Notes: generated by a model not told the origin, from the letters alone. 40,676 nucleotides of DNA from Cyclobacterium sp. (GCF_014762705.1 NZ_JABURL010000077.1:1-40676); one strand, 5' to 3'. Shown: positions 8,323 to 17,161, counted from the stretch's first letter. Numbers and translations: made by a program.

Positions 8323-9588
8323 ATGAAGTTTCCTGAAGCACCGGCAATTTTGATAATGGGTTGTTTTGATACCAAAGCAGCGGTTTTTTCCCGGCTCCGG
8401 GAACAAGTCATGGCTTCCGGAGAAAATGTTTTTTGCATAAATGCCGGTATCATGGGTACTACGGATATGTTTCCTGTAGACCTGGAAGCAGCTATTGTAG
8501 CGGAATATGGCGGATTGACACTTCAGGAATTGAGAAACAAAAAAGACCGGGGACTTGCCCTGGAGGTGATGGCTAAGGGTTTGAGAAAAATTCTTTCCGC
8601 CTTTTCGGAACAAAACAAGCTCAAAGGAGTGATTGCCATGGGTGGTGGAGGAGGGACCTTCCTGGCGCTTTCTGCCATGCAGGTATTGCCCCTTGGGCTG
8701 CCAAAGCTATGTATTTCTACACTTGCTACGAAGGATGTTTCTGCCATGGTGGGGCTGAAGGATATTGTACTCATTCCTTCTGTGGTGGATGTGGCCGGAC
8801 TAAACAGTATAATTTTGCCCATTATTGACCAGGCAGCGGCAGCCATAGTGGCCATGGGCAGGGTGAAAGTTACCTCATTGAAACAAGAGAAAGGCATCAT
8901 TGCCGTCAGCATGTTTGGCAATACCACAGAATGTGTCAATGAATGCACCCGGATATTGCAGGACAAGGGATTTGAGGTAATGGCTTTTCACGCCAATGGT
9001 TTGGGCGGGAAGACCATGGAAGCCCTGATCAGAGAAGGGGTGTTTGATGGTGTCCTGGACCTGACCACTACCGAATTGGCAGATGAACTTTGCGGTGGAA
9101 TCTTGAGTGCCGGTCCGGAAAGGTTGCATGCAGCTGTGGAAATGACCCTGCCTTTGGTGCTGGCACCGGGCTGTCTGGATATGGTTAATTTTGGTTCCAA
9201 ATCATCTGTACCGGGGAAGTACAAAGACAGGCTTTTCTATCAATGGGCTCCGGATGTGACCCTGATGCGAACCAACGAAGGAGAAAATGTTGCTATGGCA
9301 AAGCAAATTGCAGTAAAATTGAATAAAAGCCGGGATAAATCAAAAATAAGGGTAATCACTCCGAAGAATGGCTTTTCCCAACTGGATGCGCCTGGCAATG
9401 TTTTTTTTGATAAGAAAACTACGCTTGCATTTGAAGATACCCTATCCAGGCACCTGGATCCGGAGATAGCAACAACCCAAATAGCCGCCAATATCAATGA
9501 GCAGGTATTTGCCAAAGCAGCCGTTGAGCAGCTTTTGGAGATTTTAGAAAGGGTTAAACCTAAATATAAAGACCTGTCAGGTTTTTAA
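8323..9588 (+). CDS. Tm-1-like ATP-binding domain protein (UPF0261)
   Basis: The 421-residue protein matches the N-terminal half of plant Tm-1. It opens with ILIMGCFDTKAAVFSRL and has the glycine-rich nucleotide loop IAMGGGGGTFLALSAM (about residues 104-119). A second cluster, MFGNTTECVNECTRILQ, follows, and then APGCLDMVNFGSKSSVPGKY near residue 285. Length fits the stand-alone bacterial family. In tomato Tm-1 this domain is fused to a TIM-barrel domain; here the TIM barrel is a separate gene at 12055-12915. The bacterial function is not established; ATP binding is expected from the family. The stop codon TAA (9586-9588) lies inside a 33-bp palindrome, so the gene ends within a stem-loop. 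Start ATG 8323 has a weak 7/8 match to the -7 element at 8297-8304. Confidence 0.9.
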   Translation: MKFPEAPAILIMGCFDTKAAVFSRLREQVMASGENVFCINAGIMGTTDMFPVDLEAAIVAEYGGLTLQELRNKKDRGLALEVMAKGLRKILSAFSEQNKLKGVIAMGGGGGTFLALSAMQVLPLGLPKLCISTLATKDVSAMVGLKDIVLIPSVVDVAGLNSIILPIIDQAAAAIVAMGRVKVTSLKQEKGIIAVSMFGNTTECVNECTRILQDKGFEVMAFHANGLGGKTMEALIREGVFDGVLDLTTTELADELCGGILSAGPERLHAAVEMTLPLVLAPGCLDMVNFGSKSSVPGKYKDRLFYQWAPDVTLMRTNEGENVAMAKQIAVKLNKSRDKSKIRVITPKNGFSQLDAPGNVFFDKKTTLAFEDTLSRHLDPEIATTQIAANINEQVFAKAAVEQLLEILERVKPKYKDLSGF

Positions 9589-9602
9589 AACCTGACAGGT
9601 CT
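9570..9602. repeat. perfect palindromic repeat containing the Tm-1-like stop codon
   Basis: Arms 9570-9585 and 9587-9602 pair perfectly over 16 bp around a single central base (9586). The core is ACCTGTCAGGTTTT and its complement. From memory, closely similar palindromes are scattered in Bacteroidota intergenic regions, so it may be a REP-like element. The central TAA is the stop of the gene at 8323. It can form a hairpin in RNA of either strand. Confidence 0.8.
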
Positions 9603-9612
9603 ATTTTCAAAT

Positions 9613-9670
9613 AACTCTTCCAAAAAAGCAAAAAACTCTTCCAAAGTTTTAAACTTTGGAAGAGTTTTTT
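9613..9670. terminator. perfect long hairpin, probable two-way terminator, with a partial arm copy
   Basis: Arms 9630-9649 and 9651-9670 pair perfectly over 20 bp around base 9650. The core is CTCTTCCAAAGTTT. It begins with six A and ends with six T, so each strand ends the stem in a U run. A half copy, AACTCTTCCAAA, lies at 9613-9624. It separates the convergent genes at 8323-9588 and 9692-11869. Confidence 0.75.
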
Positions 9671-9691
9671 GATTGAAAGACTTGATTGTTA

Positions 9692-11869
9692 TTAATAGGC
9701 CAGCGGATCTGGTCGCATTTGGAAATGGTACACCTTGCTGGTGGTACCTTTTCCTCCCTCCATATGAAAAGGTGTACGGGTACTGATGGTAGCCCAGATT
9801 CCTCTTCCTTTCCAACCTGTATCGGGATCATCGATGCGGCCGTCCATCCATTTGGTATAAAAACCCATGGGATATGGCACCCGCAAGACTACCCATTCTC
9901 CGTCTTTTAACACCAGCAGACCTTCCGATTCATTTCCTGTGTTGATAGGAATATTTTCACCCAGACCCAGCGTATTGAACTGATCTACCCAGGTATAATA
10001 GCTGGACTCGGCACTGCCAGGATAGTCTACACCTTTCATTTGGGGAAGAGGTTCCGGATAAAAGGTCCATCCTTCGGGGCAATGCTGTCCGGTAGCATCA
10101 GGTCCATTTAGAGGTCCGTTACACTTACTTCTGTCAAAGCTGGCCATGTGCCCGCTGGCCAGAGCCACCCAGGCCACCCCATTTCGGTCAATATCCATTC
10201 CTCTGGGTGACCAGCCTTCTATGGGTTCACCGGCCTCATCCAGAGGCAATTCATAATATTCGGTCAGCGCAGTTTCAGAAGGATTATCACCGGGAACTAT
10301 ACGTACGACAGCTCCTGGATAACCCAGGGAAGAACCCCAAACAGATCCATCTACAGCAGGAGCTACCGCATAAAGCCCATTGGTAATTCTTTTGTCTTTT
10401 TCAGGATTTATGGCTTCATTGGGCTCCACGTAAGCATCTCTTTTTCCATTGCCATTGGTATCCAGGATCAGCGGGGTCCATCCCTGGGAGGCAATTTCAT
10501 CACCGGTTTCCAGGTATTGTTTGGTATCCAGCCAGCCTACTACCTGCCCGCCACCACTGGTCCAAAGGGTATTGTTTTCGTCTTCGGCAAACATCAGGTG
10601 ATGGGTGCTGTATCCGGTACTGATATGTTTGTATGTTTCCGTATCGGGATCATAAACGCCAAGATGGCGGCTGGCCCGGTTGAGGGGAAAAACTTTGGCA
10701 GACGGATGATCTGAGCCTTCTTTAAATGCTTCAGGATTATCAAAAGGACGTACTGCTGCGGTTATCCATACCCTGCCTTCTTCATCCAACATGGGATTAT
10801 GCACATTGGCTTTGCTATTCCAGATGGCTTCTTCCCCCCAGTAGGGAGAAGCGGCAGGCATTTCCGGACCGGAGGCAACCGGTGTATTGGGATCTCTTAC
10901 GGTCAGTGGAACCCTTGAAGTGGTGTGGTTTACGGGGTCAAGTACGGGAAGGTAATCTGCACTGGCTTCCAGGGCACCATATATCAGACCATTGGCATTC
11001 ACCCTTGGATTTCTTCTGTCAGTGGACACCAGATCATGTAAATATGCCTTGGGGTCTGCCCAGTCCCATTGGGTGATGACCACATTTCTTTCCAGCCCTT
11101 CCGGCCTTTTGGGCATTTCCGGAATTTCACCTTCTTCAATCCGGTCCGTCCAGTCGGCAAACATTTTTAAAAAACCCTCTTTTCCCAACTGATGTAAGGA
11201 AGATGTCATGCTTCCTCCTGCTTGCCCGGATTGTAATCTTCTTTCCCATGCAGCCTCTGAACTTTCTATTTCTCTTAATGAGGGATGAAACTCCCGGGTT
11301 CCCTTGCTACCCAGTTGGTGGCAGGCCAGGCAATTGCCATTTTTGATGTTTCGCAGGTATTGGGCCTGATTGGTAATGCTTGGAGCTATGCCATTTCCCT
11401 CCGGCCCGGTTCCCGGAAAATGACTTTTATCCGGAACTTCCAATAATGAAAACCAATACCCGGCAGGATAATATTGCGCAGCCTCTTCCGGGCTCGGTGC
11501 CTCCGTAGCATTAAGATTTAATGACTGACCCGGCCTGGCTTTTTCTTTGGGTGAATCCACCAAACCATAGCCCCTTACCCAAACATCGAAGGTTGCATCC
11601 GGTAACTCGGGTATCAGGTACCTGCCTGCATCATCTGTGACCACGATTTTGGCATAACGGGTAGGCAGGTCCTGCGTTTCTGCGATAACCCAAACCCCCG
11701 CCTCCGGTCCGTTGGCTCCGGTAACTACACCCGATATGTCCATTTCGCCCCTGGGAACAATTTCCTTTTCTTCCTGACAAGCCAGCAATGCCAAAAGGAA
11801 TAATAGAAAAACTGCTATTTTTAAAGGATGGTATTCTGTCTGTCTGTAAATGCTTTCTTTTGATTCCAT
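9692..11869 (-). CDS. one-heme c-type lipoprotein with carboxypeptidase-regulatory domain and propeller-like region
   Basis: The 725-residue protein starts with a lipoprotein signal (FLLFLLALLAC, Cys31). Residues ~42-120 form a CarboxypepD_reg-like domain (MDISGVVTGANGPEAGVWVI, DDAGRYLIPELP). A single heme-binding CLACH follows (Cys180, Cys183, His184). The rest has repeated propeller-like strands such as NTLWTSGGG, DGSVWGSSLGYPGAV, RGMDIDRNGVAWVALASG and a closing GRGIWATISTRTPFHMEGG, like Vgb/SMP-30-type folds. It is expected to be anchored in an envelope membrane and facing the periplasm or surface. The heme suggests electron transfer, perhaps in an oxidation; no substrate can be inferred. 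It lies between the Tm-1-like and TIM-barrel genes on the opposite strand. Confidence 0.75.
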   Translation of the reverse strand: MESKESIYRQTEYHPLKIAVFLLFLLALLACQEEKEIVPRGEMDISGVVTGANGPEAGVWVIAETQDLPTRYAKIVVTDDAGRYLIPELPDATFDVWVRGYGLVDSPKEKARPGQSLNLNATEAPSPEEAAQYYPAGYWFSLLEVPDKSHFPGTGPEGNGIAPSITNQAQYLRNIKNGNCLACHQLGSKGTREFHPSLREIESSEAAWERRLQSGQAGGSMTSSLHQLGKEGFLKMFADWTDRIEEGEIPEMPKRPEGLERNVVITQWDWADPKAYLHDLVSTDRRNPRVNANGLIYGALEASADYLPVLDPVNHTTSRVPLTVRDPNTPVASGPEMPAASPYWGEEAIWNSKANVHNPMLDEEGRVWITAAVRPFDNPEAFKEGSDHPSAKVFPLNRASRHLGVYDPDTETYKHISTGYSTHHLMFAEDENNTLWTSGGGQVVGWLDTKQYLETGDEIASQGWTPLILDTNGNGKRDAYVEPNEAINPEKDKRITNGLYAVAPAVDGSVWGSSLGYPGAVVRIVPGDNPSETALTEYYELPLDEAGEPIEGWSPRGMDIDRNGVAWVALASGHMASFDRSKCNGPLNGPDATGQHCPEGWTFYPEPLPQMKGVDYPGSAESSYYTWVDQFNTLGLGENIPINTGNESEGLLVLKDGEWVVLRVPYPMGFYTKWMDGRIDDPDTGWKGRGIWATISTRTPFHMEGGKGTTSKVYHFQMRPDPLAY

Positions 11870-11963
11870 AGTAATATTTGGGTTAATCTATTGTCAAAAA
11901 ACGCTATAGAGAAATTTCATATAATTTAATCAATTTTAAAAAACCAAACAAAAAGATGGAATA

Positions 11964-12015
11964 TTACCTTTCAAAAGCCAATAAGTTCCTTGAATCAAAG
12001 GAGCTTTTGAGGTAA
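11964..12015 (+). promoter_or_regulatory. inverted repeat in the 5' leader of the TIM-barrel gene
   Basis: TTACC (11964-11968) and TCAAAAGC (11971-11978) pair with GCTTTTGA (12003-12010) and GGTAA (12011-12015), with a two-base bulge. A smaller stem may form inside the loop (TCCTT and AAGGA). No T run follows, so it is more likely a regulatory leader or operator than a terminator. It lies 40 bp before ATG 12055. Confidence 0.45.
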
Positions 12016-12054
12016 CTTGCTTTTTTAAACCAAATTTTAAAATAATTAAGCACC

Positions 12055-12915
12055 ATGCCTAACCCCTGGACAGGAAAGGGCAACCCTTACAGCCGACAAG
12101 AAGTAAGGGATCGCCTGAAGAAAACCATTGATAATAAAAAAGCCATTATAGCTGCCGGCGCCGGAACTGGTATCAGCGCCAAATTTATTGAAAAGGGAGG
12201 AGCCGATTTGATTATCATTTACAATTCCGGCCGCTTCCGTATGTCCGGCCATGGTTCCACTGCAGGCCTGATGGCTTATGGGGATGCCAATGCAGTGGCC
12301 ATGGAAATCGGGGAATTTGAAGTCTTGCCGGTGGTCGAAGAAACGCCGGTAATCTGCGGGGTTCATGGTTCAGACCCTAGAAGAAGAATCTGGCACCACC
12401 TGCTGAAGGTTAAGGAAATGGGCTTTTCGGGCATCAATAATTTCCCAACCCATGCCATTGTAGATGGTCATTTCAGGCAGGTTTTGGAAGAAACGGGTAT
12501 GGGCTTTGAAAAGGAAGTGGAAATGGTACGTATCGCCAATAAAATGGATCTTTTTTCCATCGTCTATGTCGCAAAACCGGAAGAAGCAGTACAGATGGCG
12601 GAAGCCGGAGCGGATGCCATTATTTCTCATGTGGGCACTACAGTCGGTGGCTCGGTAGGAGTCACAGGAGCATCCTGTACCATGGAGGATGCCATATCCC
12701 GTACACAGGCGATCATAGATGCCTGCAAGGATATCAATACTGATTTGATCTTCCTGGCCCATGGGGGGCCGGTAAATACACCCGAAGATGTCAGGGAAGT
12801 GTTGAAGCATACTAGTGCACATGGATTTGTGGGTGCATCTTCCCTGGAACGAATGGGAGTGGAGCAATCCCTGCTAAACCTTACCCGATCCTTTAAGGAA
12901 ATTCCTTTACGATAG
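12055..12915 (+). CDS. TIM-barrel 'phosphoenolpyruvate hydrolase family' protein (Tm-1 C-terminal domain type)
   Basis: The 286-residue protein matches the TIM-br_sig_trns family (PF09370). Matching stretches are NSGRFRMSGHGSTAGLMAYG near residue 60, DANAVAMEIGEFEVLPVVEE, INNFPTHAIVDGHFRQVLEE near 130, EAGADAIISHVG near 185 and LAHGGPVNTPEDV near 241. The family is annotated as phosphoenolpyruvate hydrolase-like, but that activity is not well established for bacterial members. In tomato Tm-1 this domain is fused after a UPF0261 domain, which is encoded here at 8323. The AAC(3)-type gene follows after 39 bp, so both are probably one operon. A structured leader precedes it (11964-12015). Confidence 0.88.
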   Translation: MPNPWTGKGNPYSRQEVRDRLKKTIDNKKAIIAAGAGTGISAKFIEKGGADLIIIYNSGRFRMSGHGSTAGLMAYGDANAVAMEIGEFEVLPVVEETPVICGVHGSDPRRRIWHHLLKVKEMGFSGINNFPTHAIVDGHFRQVLEETGMGFEKEVEMVRIANKMDLFSIVYVAKPEEAVQMAEAGADAIISHVGTTVGGSVGVTGASCTMEDAISRTQAIIDACKDINTDLIFLAHGGPVNTPEDVREVLKHTSAHGFVGASSLERMGVEQSLLNLTRSFKEIPLR

Positions 12916-12954
12916 GATTATGGACCATTTCAGCAAACATTAAAAAATTGCTTT

Positions 12955-13704
12955 GTGCAGGAACAAGCCAGACAGCTTATTCAGGATTTGCGAAGACTTG
13001 GAATAAATGAAGGGGACCACTTATTGGTGCATGCTTCATTGAATGCCGTAGGCAGGTTTACGGACAGGGCCCGGATTTTGGTTGCTGCTTTTATGGAGGC
13101 TTTGGGTCCCTCCGGTACTTTATTGATGCCAGCTCTTTCCTATAAAACAGTAACGGCTGAACATCCGAAATTCGATGTAATGGCCACTCCTTCCTGTGTA
13201 GGGGCGCTTACGGAATATTTCCGCACTTCTGAGGGAGTCAGCAGGAGCATACATCCCACCCATTCGGTATCCGCAAAAGGTCGCCTGGCAGCCTTTTTTT
13301 TAGGAGATCACTACAAGGACCATACCCCATGCGGGCCATTTTCACCTTTTGCCAGGTTACCTGAGGTGCAGGGTAAGGTCATGTTTCTGGGCTGTGGTGG
13401 CAGGCCCAATACTTCCATGCATGCCCTGGAAGAAAAAATTCTGCCGCCTTATTTATTCGGTAAAAAAATCACCTATCAACTGCAATTTGAAGACGGCAGC
13501 CGGATCAATAAAACCTACCGAAGGCATGGATTTGATGGGTATGAACAGCGGTATGAAAGACTTTTGCCCTTAATGGATCCAAATGCCTTACATCAGGGAA
13601 TGGTCCTGGAGGCCGATACGCTGGTATTGGATGCCCGGGAGATGTGGGAAAAGGGGATCCGCCAATTGCAGGCCGATCCCCTGTACTTTGTGGATAAGGT
13701 TTAA
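12955..13704 (+). CDS. AAC(3) family N-acetyltransferase-like protein
   Basis: The 249-residue protein begins at GTG 12955; no better in-frame start lies between it and the stop at 12913. Family motifs are clear: HASLNAVG (26-33), GPSGTLLMPALS (51-62), HPTHSVSAKG (100-109), CGPFSPFARL (126-135) and FLGCGGRPNTSMHALEE (144-160). The fold uses acetyl-CoA to acylate an amine. Many members of this family are not resistance enzymes, and its place 39 bp behind the TIM-barrel gene suggests a metabolic acyl transfer with an unknown substrate. Its TAA overlaps the stop of the converging amidohydrolase gene in the shared sequence TTAA (13701-13704). Confidence 0.87.
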   Translation: MQEQARQLIQDLRRLGINEGDHLLVHASLNAVGRFTDRARILVAAFMEALGPSGTLLMPALSYKTVTAEHPKFDVMATPSCVGALTEYFRTSEGVSRSIHPTHSVSAKGRLAAFFLGDHYKDHTPCGPFSPFARLPEVQGKVMFLGCGGRPNTSMHALEEKILPPYLFGKKITYQLQFEDGSRINKTYRRHGFDGYEQRYERLLPLMDPNALHQGMVLEADTLVLDAREMWEKGIRQLQADPLYFVDKV

Positions 13705-16700
13705 GGCTGACCCAATCCGCAGCCACAGCCGCTGTGCATAAAGGTTTGTATGCTCTCATGCCAGGGAAAGGCTTCCTGAAACAACCTGTTTTCCCAATAG
13801 AATGGTTTCCGCTCTTTGGGTTCGTTACCTATTTCATTCATGGTTTCACTATCAAACAGGCGGCCGTTCACCATGGTATGGCTAATGCTTTGGGAGTTGC
13901 GGATATTTTCCAGGGGATTTTTATCCAGAATGATCAAATCAGCCAATTTTCCTTCCTTCAGGGAACCGATATCTTTATCCATGCCAATGTATTGGGCACC
14001 GTTAATCGTAGCTACCTGAAGGGCTTCATGGGGGGACATGCCTCCCTGCACCATGCTCCACAATTCCCAATGAGCCCCCAATCCCTGCAATTGGCCATGC
14101 GCTCCCAAATTGACTTTAACGCCTTTTTCTGCCAGGTCATTGACGGTTTTGGAAGTGAGGATATGGCTGTTTTCGTACTCTTCATCAGGTACCATGGTGC
14201 GGTGTCTGGAGCGGGCATCTATGGTACCTCGGGGACTAAATCTCAATAATTTATCGTTTTCCCAAACATTGGTTTTTTGATACCAGTAATATTCTGCATT
14301 CAAACCGCCGTAATTGACTATCAGGGTGGGAGTATAACCTACTGCTGTCTGGCTCCAGACTTCCAATACATCTTTATAAACCGGAGCAATGGGGATATTG
14401 TGTTCAATTCCGGTATGACCGTCCTGTATCATGGACAGGTTGTGGAAAAAGGTAGAGCCGCCTTCCGGAACTACATTGACCCCCAGTTCTTTTGCCGCCT
14501 GCAATACCTGTTGTCGTTGATCCCTTCTGGGTTGGTTATAGGATTTTACTGAAGTGGCTCCAAAGGCCCTGGTACGCCGTACCGAAGAGCGGGCATCCTC
14601 CAGTTTGTTGATCACCGCTTTAAAATCCCCATCTGCCCCATACAGGATAAAACCTGTGCTAAAAATCCGTGGTCCTGTAAGGGCTCCGCTTTTGACCATT
14701 TCTGAAAGGGTAAATACCGTTTCGGTATTGGCAGAGGGGTCATGGGCTGTGGTAACTCCAAAGGCCAGGTTGGCGTACATTTGCCAGTTTTGCTGTACAG
14801 TAAGGCCGTCCCGGAAGGCGCCAATGTGGGCATGTGCATCTACTATTCCGGGCATGATGGTTTTTCCGGTCATGTCGTAAACCATAGCCCCCTGTGGTAT
14901 ACTGATTTCTCCCGCTTCACCCAGTGCTTTTATAACTGATCCTTCCACCAGTAAGGTACCATTTTCGATGATTTCTTCTCCTTCCATGGTGATCAGTGTA
15001 GCTCCTGTAAAGGCAATGGTGCCTTCAGGTTGGTCAACTTCTGCCGTTAATTGGATTGGCAGGCCCTTATCTTCATTATCATCCCCGGAAAGCGCATTGC
15101 TGCTTAGAAAATCAAATTTTTCAGCAAGCTTTTTGGAATAATACCGATCTCCCATGGTCCAGTAAACGGTCTTGCTGTCTTCTGACCAATGCAGGTTTAT
15201 TCCGGCATCTTTGGTCAATTGAGAAACCGGCAGGGATTTGCTTTTGTCATCCAGGTTAACAGTTCTTCCATTCAGCACCAGAGGTGCCACATATGCTTTG
15301 TGAAGGTGAATAAAAGCCACCCATTCATTATCAGGACTGGGTACCAGCCGATTTGCATATTTGGATTCTATATGAGTTCTTTCATCTTGTCCATTCAGGT
15401 CCACCGATTTCAGGCTTTTGGTCAAATTCCCAAAAAACTTACCCCCTGTCTGGAAGAAAATACGGTTTCCATCTTTGGTAAAGGAAGGGAAATCTCCGTT
15501 TTCGGTCAGCCTGCTGGTCCCAAGGCTTGCCCTATCCATCAGGTAAAGGCCAGGGTCCTTGGTGAAGGATCTGCCCTGGTCCAGATTGCCAGATTCTTTT
15601 TTGTAGACGATCTTTCTTCCATCAGGAGAATAGGAGGGTTGCCTGTAAATGGCTTTTTCCTGGGAAAGCACCTCAATTTTTCTGCTTTTGAGATCAATTT
15701 CCTGAATGCTTCCCTTCTCAAGGTCATTCCAGGTGACAAATACGATTTTATCTCCTTTGGGTGAAAAGGCCGGCTCCGCTTCAAAATCCTTTCCCTGGGT
15801 CAGCCTTTTGGGAGTTCCATCCGGTAAAGCCTTGATCCATAAATAACCCAGTGCCCTGAATACCAGGTTTTTCTCATCCGGAGAAGTGATGGCGTCCCGG
15901 ATCATTTTTGCGGTAAAAGTTTCTCGTTTCACCGGGTGTTCAAAATGTACCCTGTCAGCCACAGGAATTGCTACATCGACTGTGAAGGGAATTTCAGCAT
16001 GGTCAGGGATTTTGGTATTGACTTTTTGAATTTTTCCTTTGGCCCAAATGATCAGGTTTTCATTGTCCGGCATCCAGGAAAACCCCGGATAAACCCCAAA
16101 AATGGCCCAGGCCGTCTGCTGATCTTTGTTGAGCTGATCAAAAACCGGCCATTCTTCACCGGTTTTCAGGTCGTGGATGTACAATACGGTTTTGGTCCTT
16201 ACCCTTTTGATAAAAGCAAGTTTATTCCCATCTGGTGAAACCTGTGGCCTGGCGGCACCTCCGGGACCACCTGTGATGATGGCAGTTTCTCCCGTTTCGA
16301 AATCATATCGTTTGATCACATAAATCTGACCATTTGGGTCCCTGTTGTATTCAAAGCTTCCCCCGGGTGACATGTCTTCACTGTAATAGAGGTACCGGCC
16401 ATCAGGGGATACACTGGGTTCGTTCACATCTTGCTGGTCATTCTTCCTTTCGGTAAGCTGTAACCCTTCTCCTCCGGAAGTATGGTACTGCCACATTTCA
16501 CCGGCGCCAAGGGACCTGCCTGAGGTAAAATGTTTTCTGGCCACCAAAAAATTGCCATCGGGCATCCAGACAGCATTGTTGAGCAGGCGAAAGGATTCTT
16601 TAGTAACCTGTCGGGCTTCTGTGCCATCTTTGCGCATCAGCCAGATATTGTCACCTCCACCGGCATCAGAGGTAAATGAAATCCATTCCCCATCCGGGCT

Positions 16701-16985
16701 AAATCTGGGTTGCACTTCAAAGGGCAGACCGGATCTCAGAACTGCAGCTTTTCCCCCTGAAACCGGTATGGAATAAATATCGCCTAACATGTCGAAAACG
16801 ATGGTTTTTCCATCAGGACTGACATCCAGGTTCATCCAGGTTCCTTCATCGGTTGTAAAGGTTACCTCTTTAAAGTCCCAATCTCCTTCAGGATCAGCTA
16901 CTATCCATTCCTTTTCTTCCTGGGCGAGGATAGGGGATGCCAGCATTAAAAGAATGAAAGTTATTTTGATAAATTTGGTTTTCAT
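13701..16985 (-). CDS. secreted TolB-type beta-propeller / amidohydrolase fusion
   Basis: The start is set at ATG 16985, which gives a clean signal peptide (MKTKFIKITFILLMLASPIL, cleavage near AQEEK). A start 60 bp upstream would add an unlikely leader. The 1094-residue protein has a propeller of PD40/TolB repeats at ~40-640 (VSPDGKTIVFD, FSPDGEWISFTSD, SPDEKNLVFRA, YSPDGRKIVYK). The amidohydrolase domain covers ~660-1060. Metal-ligand motifs are DAHAHIG, VKSYNQPRRDQR (possible bridging lysine), GHTGIEH and LGAHGQLQGLGAH, and it closes with GSLKEGKLADLIILD. Such fusions are annotated as imidazolonepropionase-like or peptidase-like hydrolases; the substrate is unknown. The C-terminus HSGCGCGLGQP has paired cysteines and is unusual. 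Confidence 0.88.
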   Translation of the reverse strand: MKTKFIKITFILLMLASPILAQEEKEWIVADPEGDWDFKEVTFTTDEGTWMNLDVSPDGKTIVFDMLGDIYSIPVSGGKAAVLRSGLPFEVQPRFSPDGEWISFTSDAGGGDNIWLMRKDGTEARQVTKESFRLLNNAVWMPDGNFLVARKHFTSGRSLGAGEMWQYHTSGGEGLQLTERKNDQQDVNEPSVSPDGRYLYYSEDMSPGGSFEYNRDPNGQIYVIKRYDFETGETAIITGGPGGAARPQVSPDGNKLAFIKRVRTKTVLYIHDLKTGEEWPVFDQLNKDQQTAWAIFGVYPGFSWMPDNENLIIWAKGKIQKVNTKIPDHAEIPFTVDVAIPVADRVHFEHPVKRETFTAKMIRDAITSPDEKNLVFRALGYLWIKALPDGTPKRLTQGKDFEAEPAFSPKGDKIVFVTWNDLEKGSIQEIDLKSRKIEVLSQEKAIYRQPSYSPDGRKIVYKKESGNLDQGRSFTKDPGLYLMDRASLGTSRLTENGDFPSFTKDGNRIFFQTGGKFFGNLTKSLKSVDLNGQDERTHIESKYANRLVPSPDNEWVAFIHLHKAYVAPLVLNGRTVNLDDKSKSLPVSQLTKDAGINLHWSEDSKTVYWTMGDRYYSKKLAEKFDFLSSNALSGDDNEDKGLPIQLTAEVDQPEGTIAFTGATLITMEGEEIIENGTLLVEGSVIKALGEAGEISIPQGAMVYDMTGKTIMPGIVDAHAHIGAFRDGLTVQQNWQMYANLAFGVTTAHDPSANTETVFTLSEMVKSGALTGPRIFSTGFILYGADGDFKAVINKLEDARSSVRRTRAFGATSVKSYNQPRRDQRQQVLQAAKELGVNVVPEGGSTFFHNLSMIQDGHTGIEHNIPIAPVYKDVLEVWSQTAVGYTPTLIVNYGGLNAEYYWYQKTNVWENDKLLRFSPRGTIDARSRHRTMVPDEEYENSHILTSKTVNDLAEKGVKVNLGAHGQLQGLGAHWELWSMVQGGMSPHEALQVATINGAQYIGMDKDIGSLKEGKLADLIILDKNPLENIRNSQSISHTMVNGRLFDSETMNEIGNEPKERKPFYWENRLFQEAFPWHESIQTFMHSGCGCGLGQP

Positions 16986-17161
16986 GTATTCCTGCTTTAC
17001 AAATTTGAGGTGTAAAGATATGGAGAATTGGTAGTTTAAGGGCAAAAAAGCTTAGGAAGAAATACCATCGAATAGCGATAATACCTGCGAAGGATTTGCG
17101 AATAAGCTGTCTGGCATGCTATGGAAACCAACAATTTGATAAGAACGCAGTTAGTTTGCCA

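Noticed and set aside
8323-12915. Antiviral or anti-phage defence by the Tm-1-like pair
   Set aside because: Plant Tm-1 blocks a tobamovirus, but nothing around these genes looks like a defence island and bacterial homologues have no shown defence role.
12955-13704. Aminoglycoside resistance gene
   Set aside because: The fold is AAC(3), but the gene sits in a metabolic-looking operon with no mobile element, and many family members do not modify drugs.
15189-15764. Long plus-strand reading frame opposite the amidohydrolase gene
   Set aside because: It is the mirror of a well-supported coding region and has no recognisable domain; the same holds for other antisense frames in ppc, susC and the lipoprotein genes.
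17096-17161. N-terminal extension of the SDR/DUF2867 protein
   Set aside because: The 22 extra residues are not typical of the fold, and ATG 17162 places the glycine loop at the normal distance.
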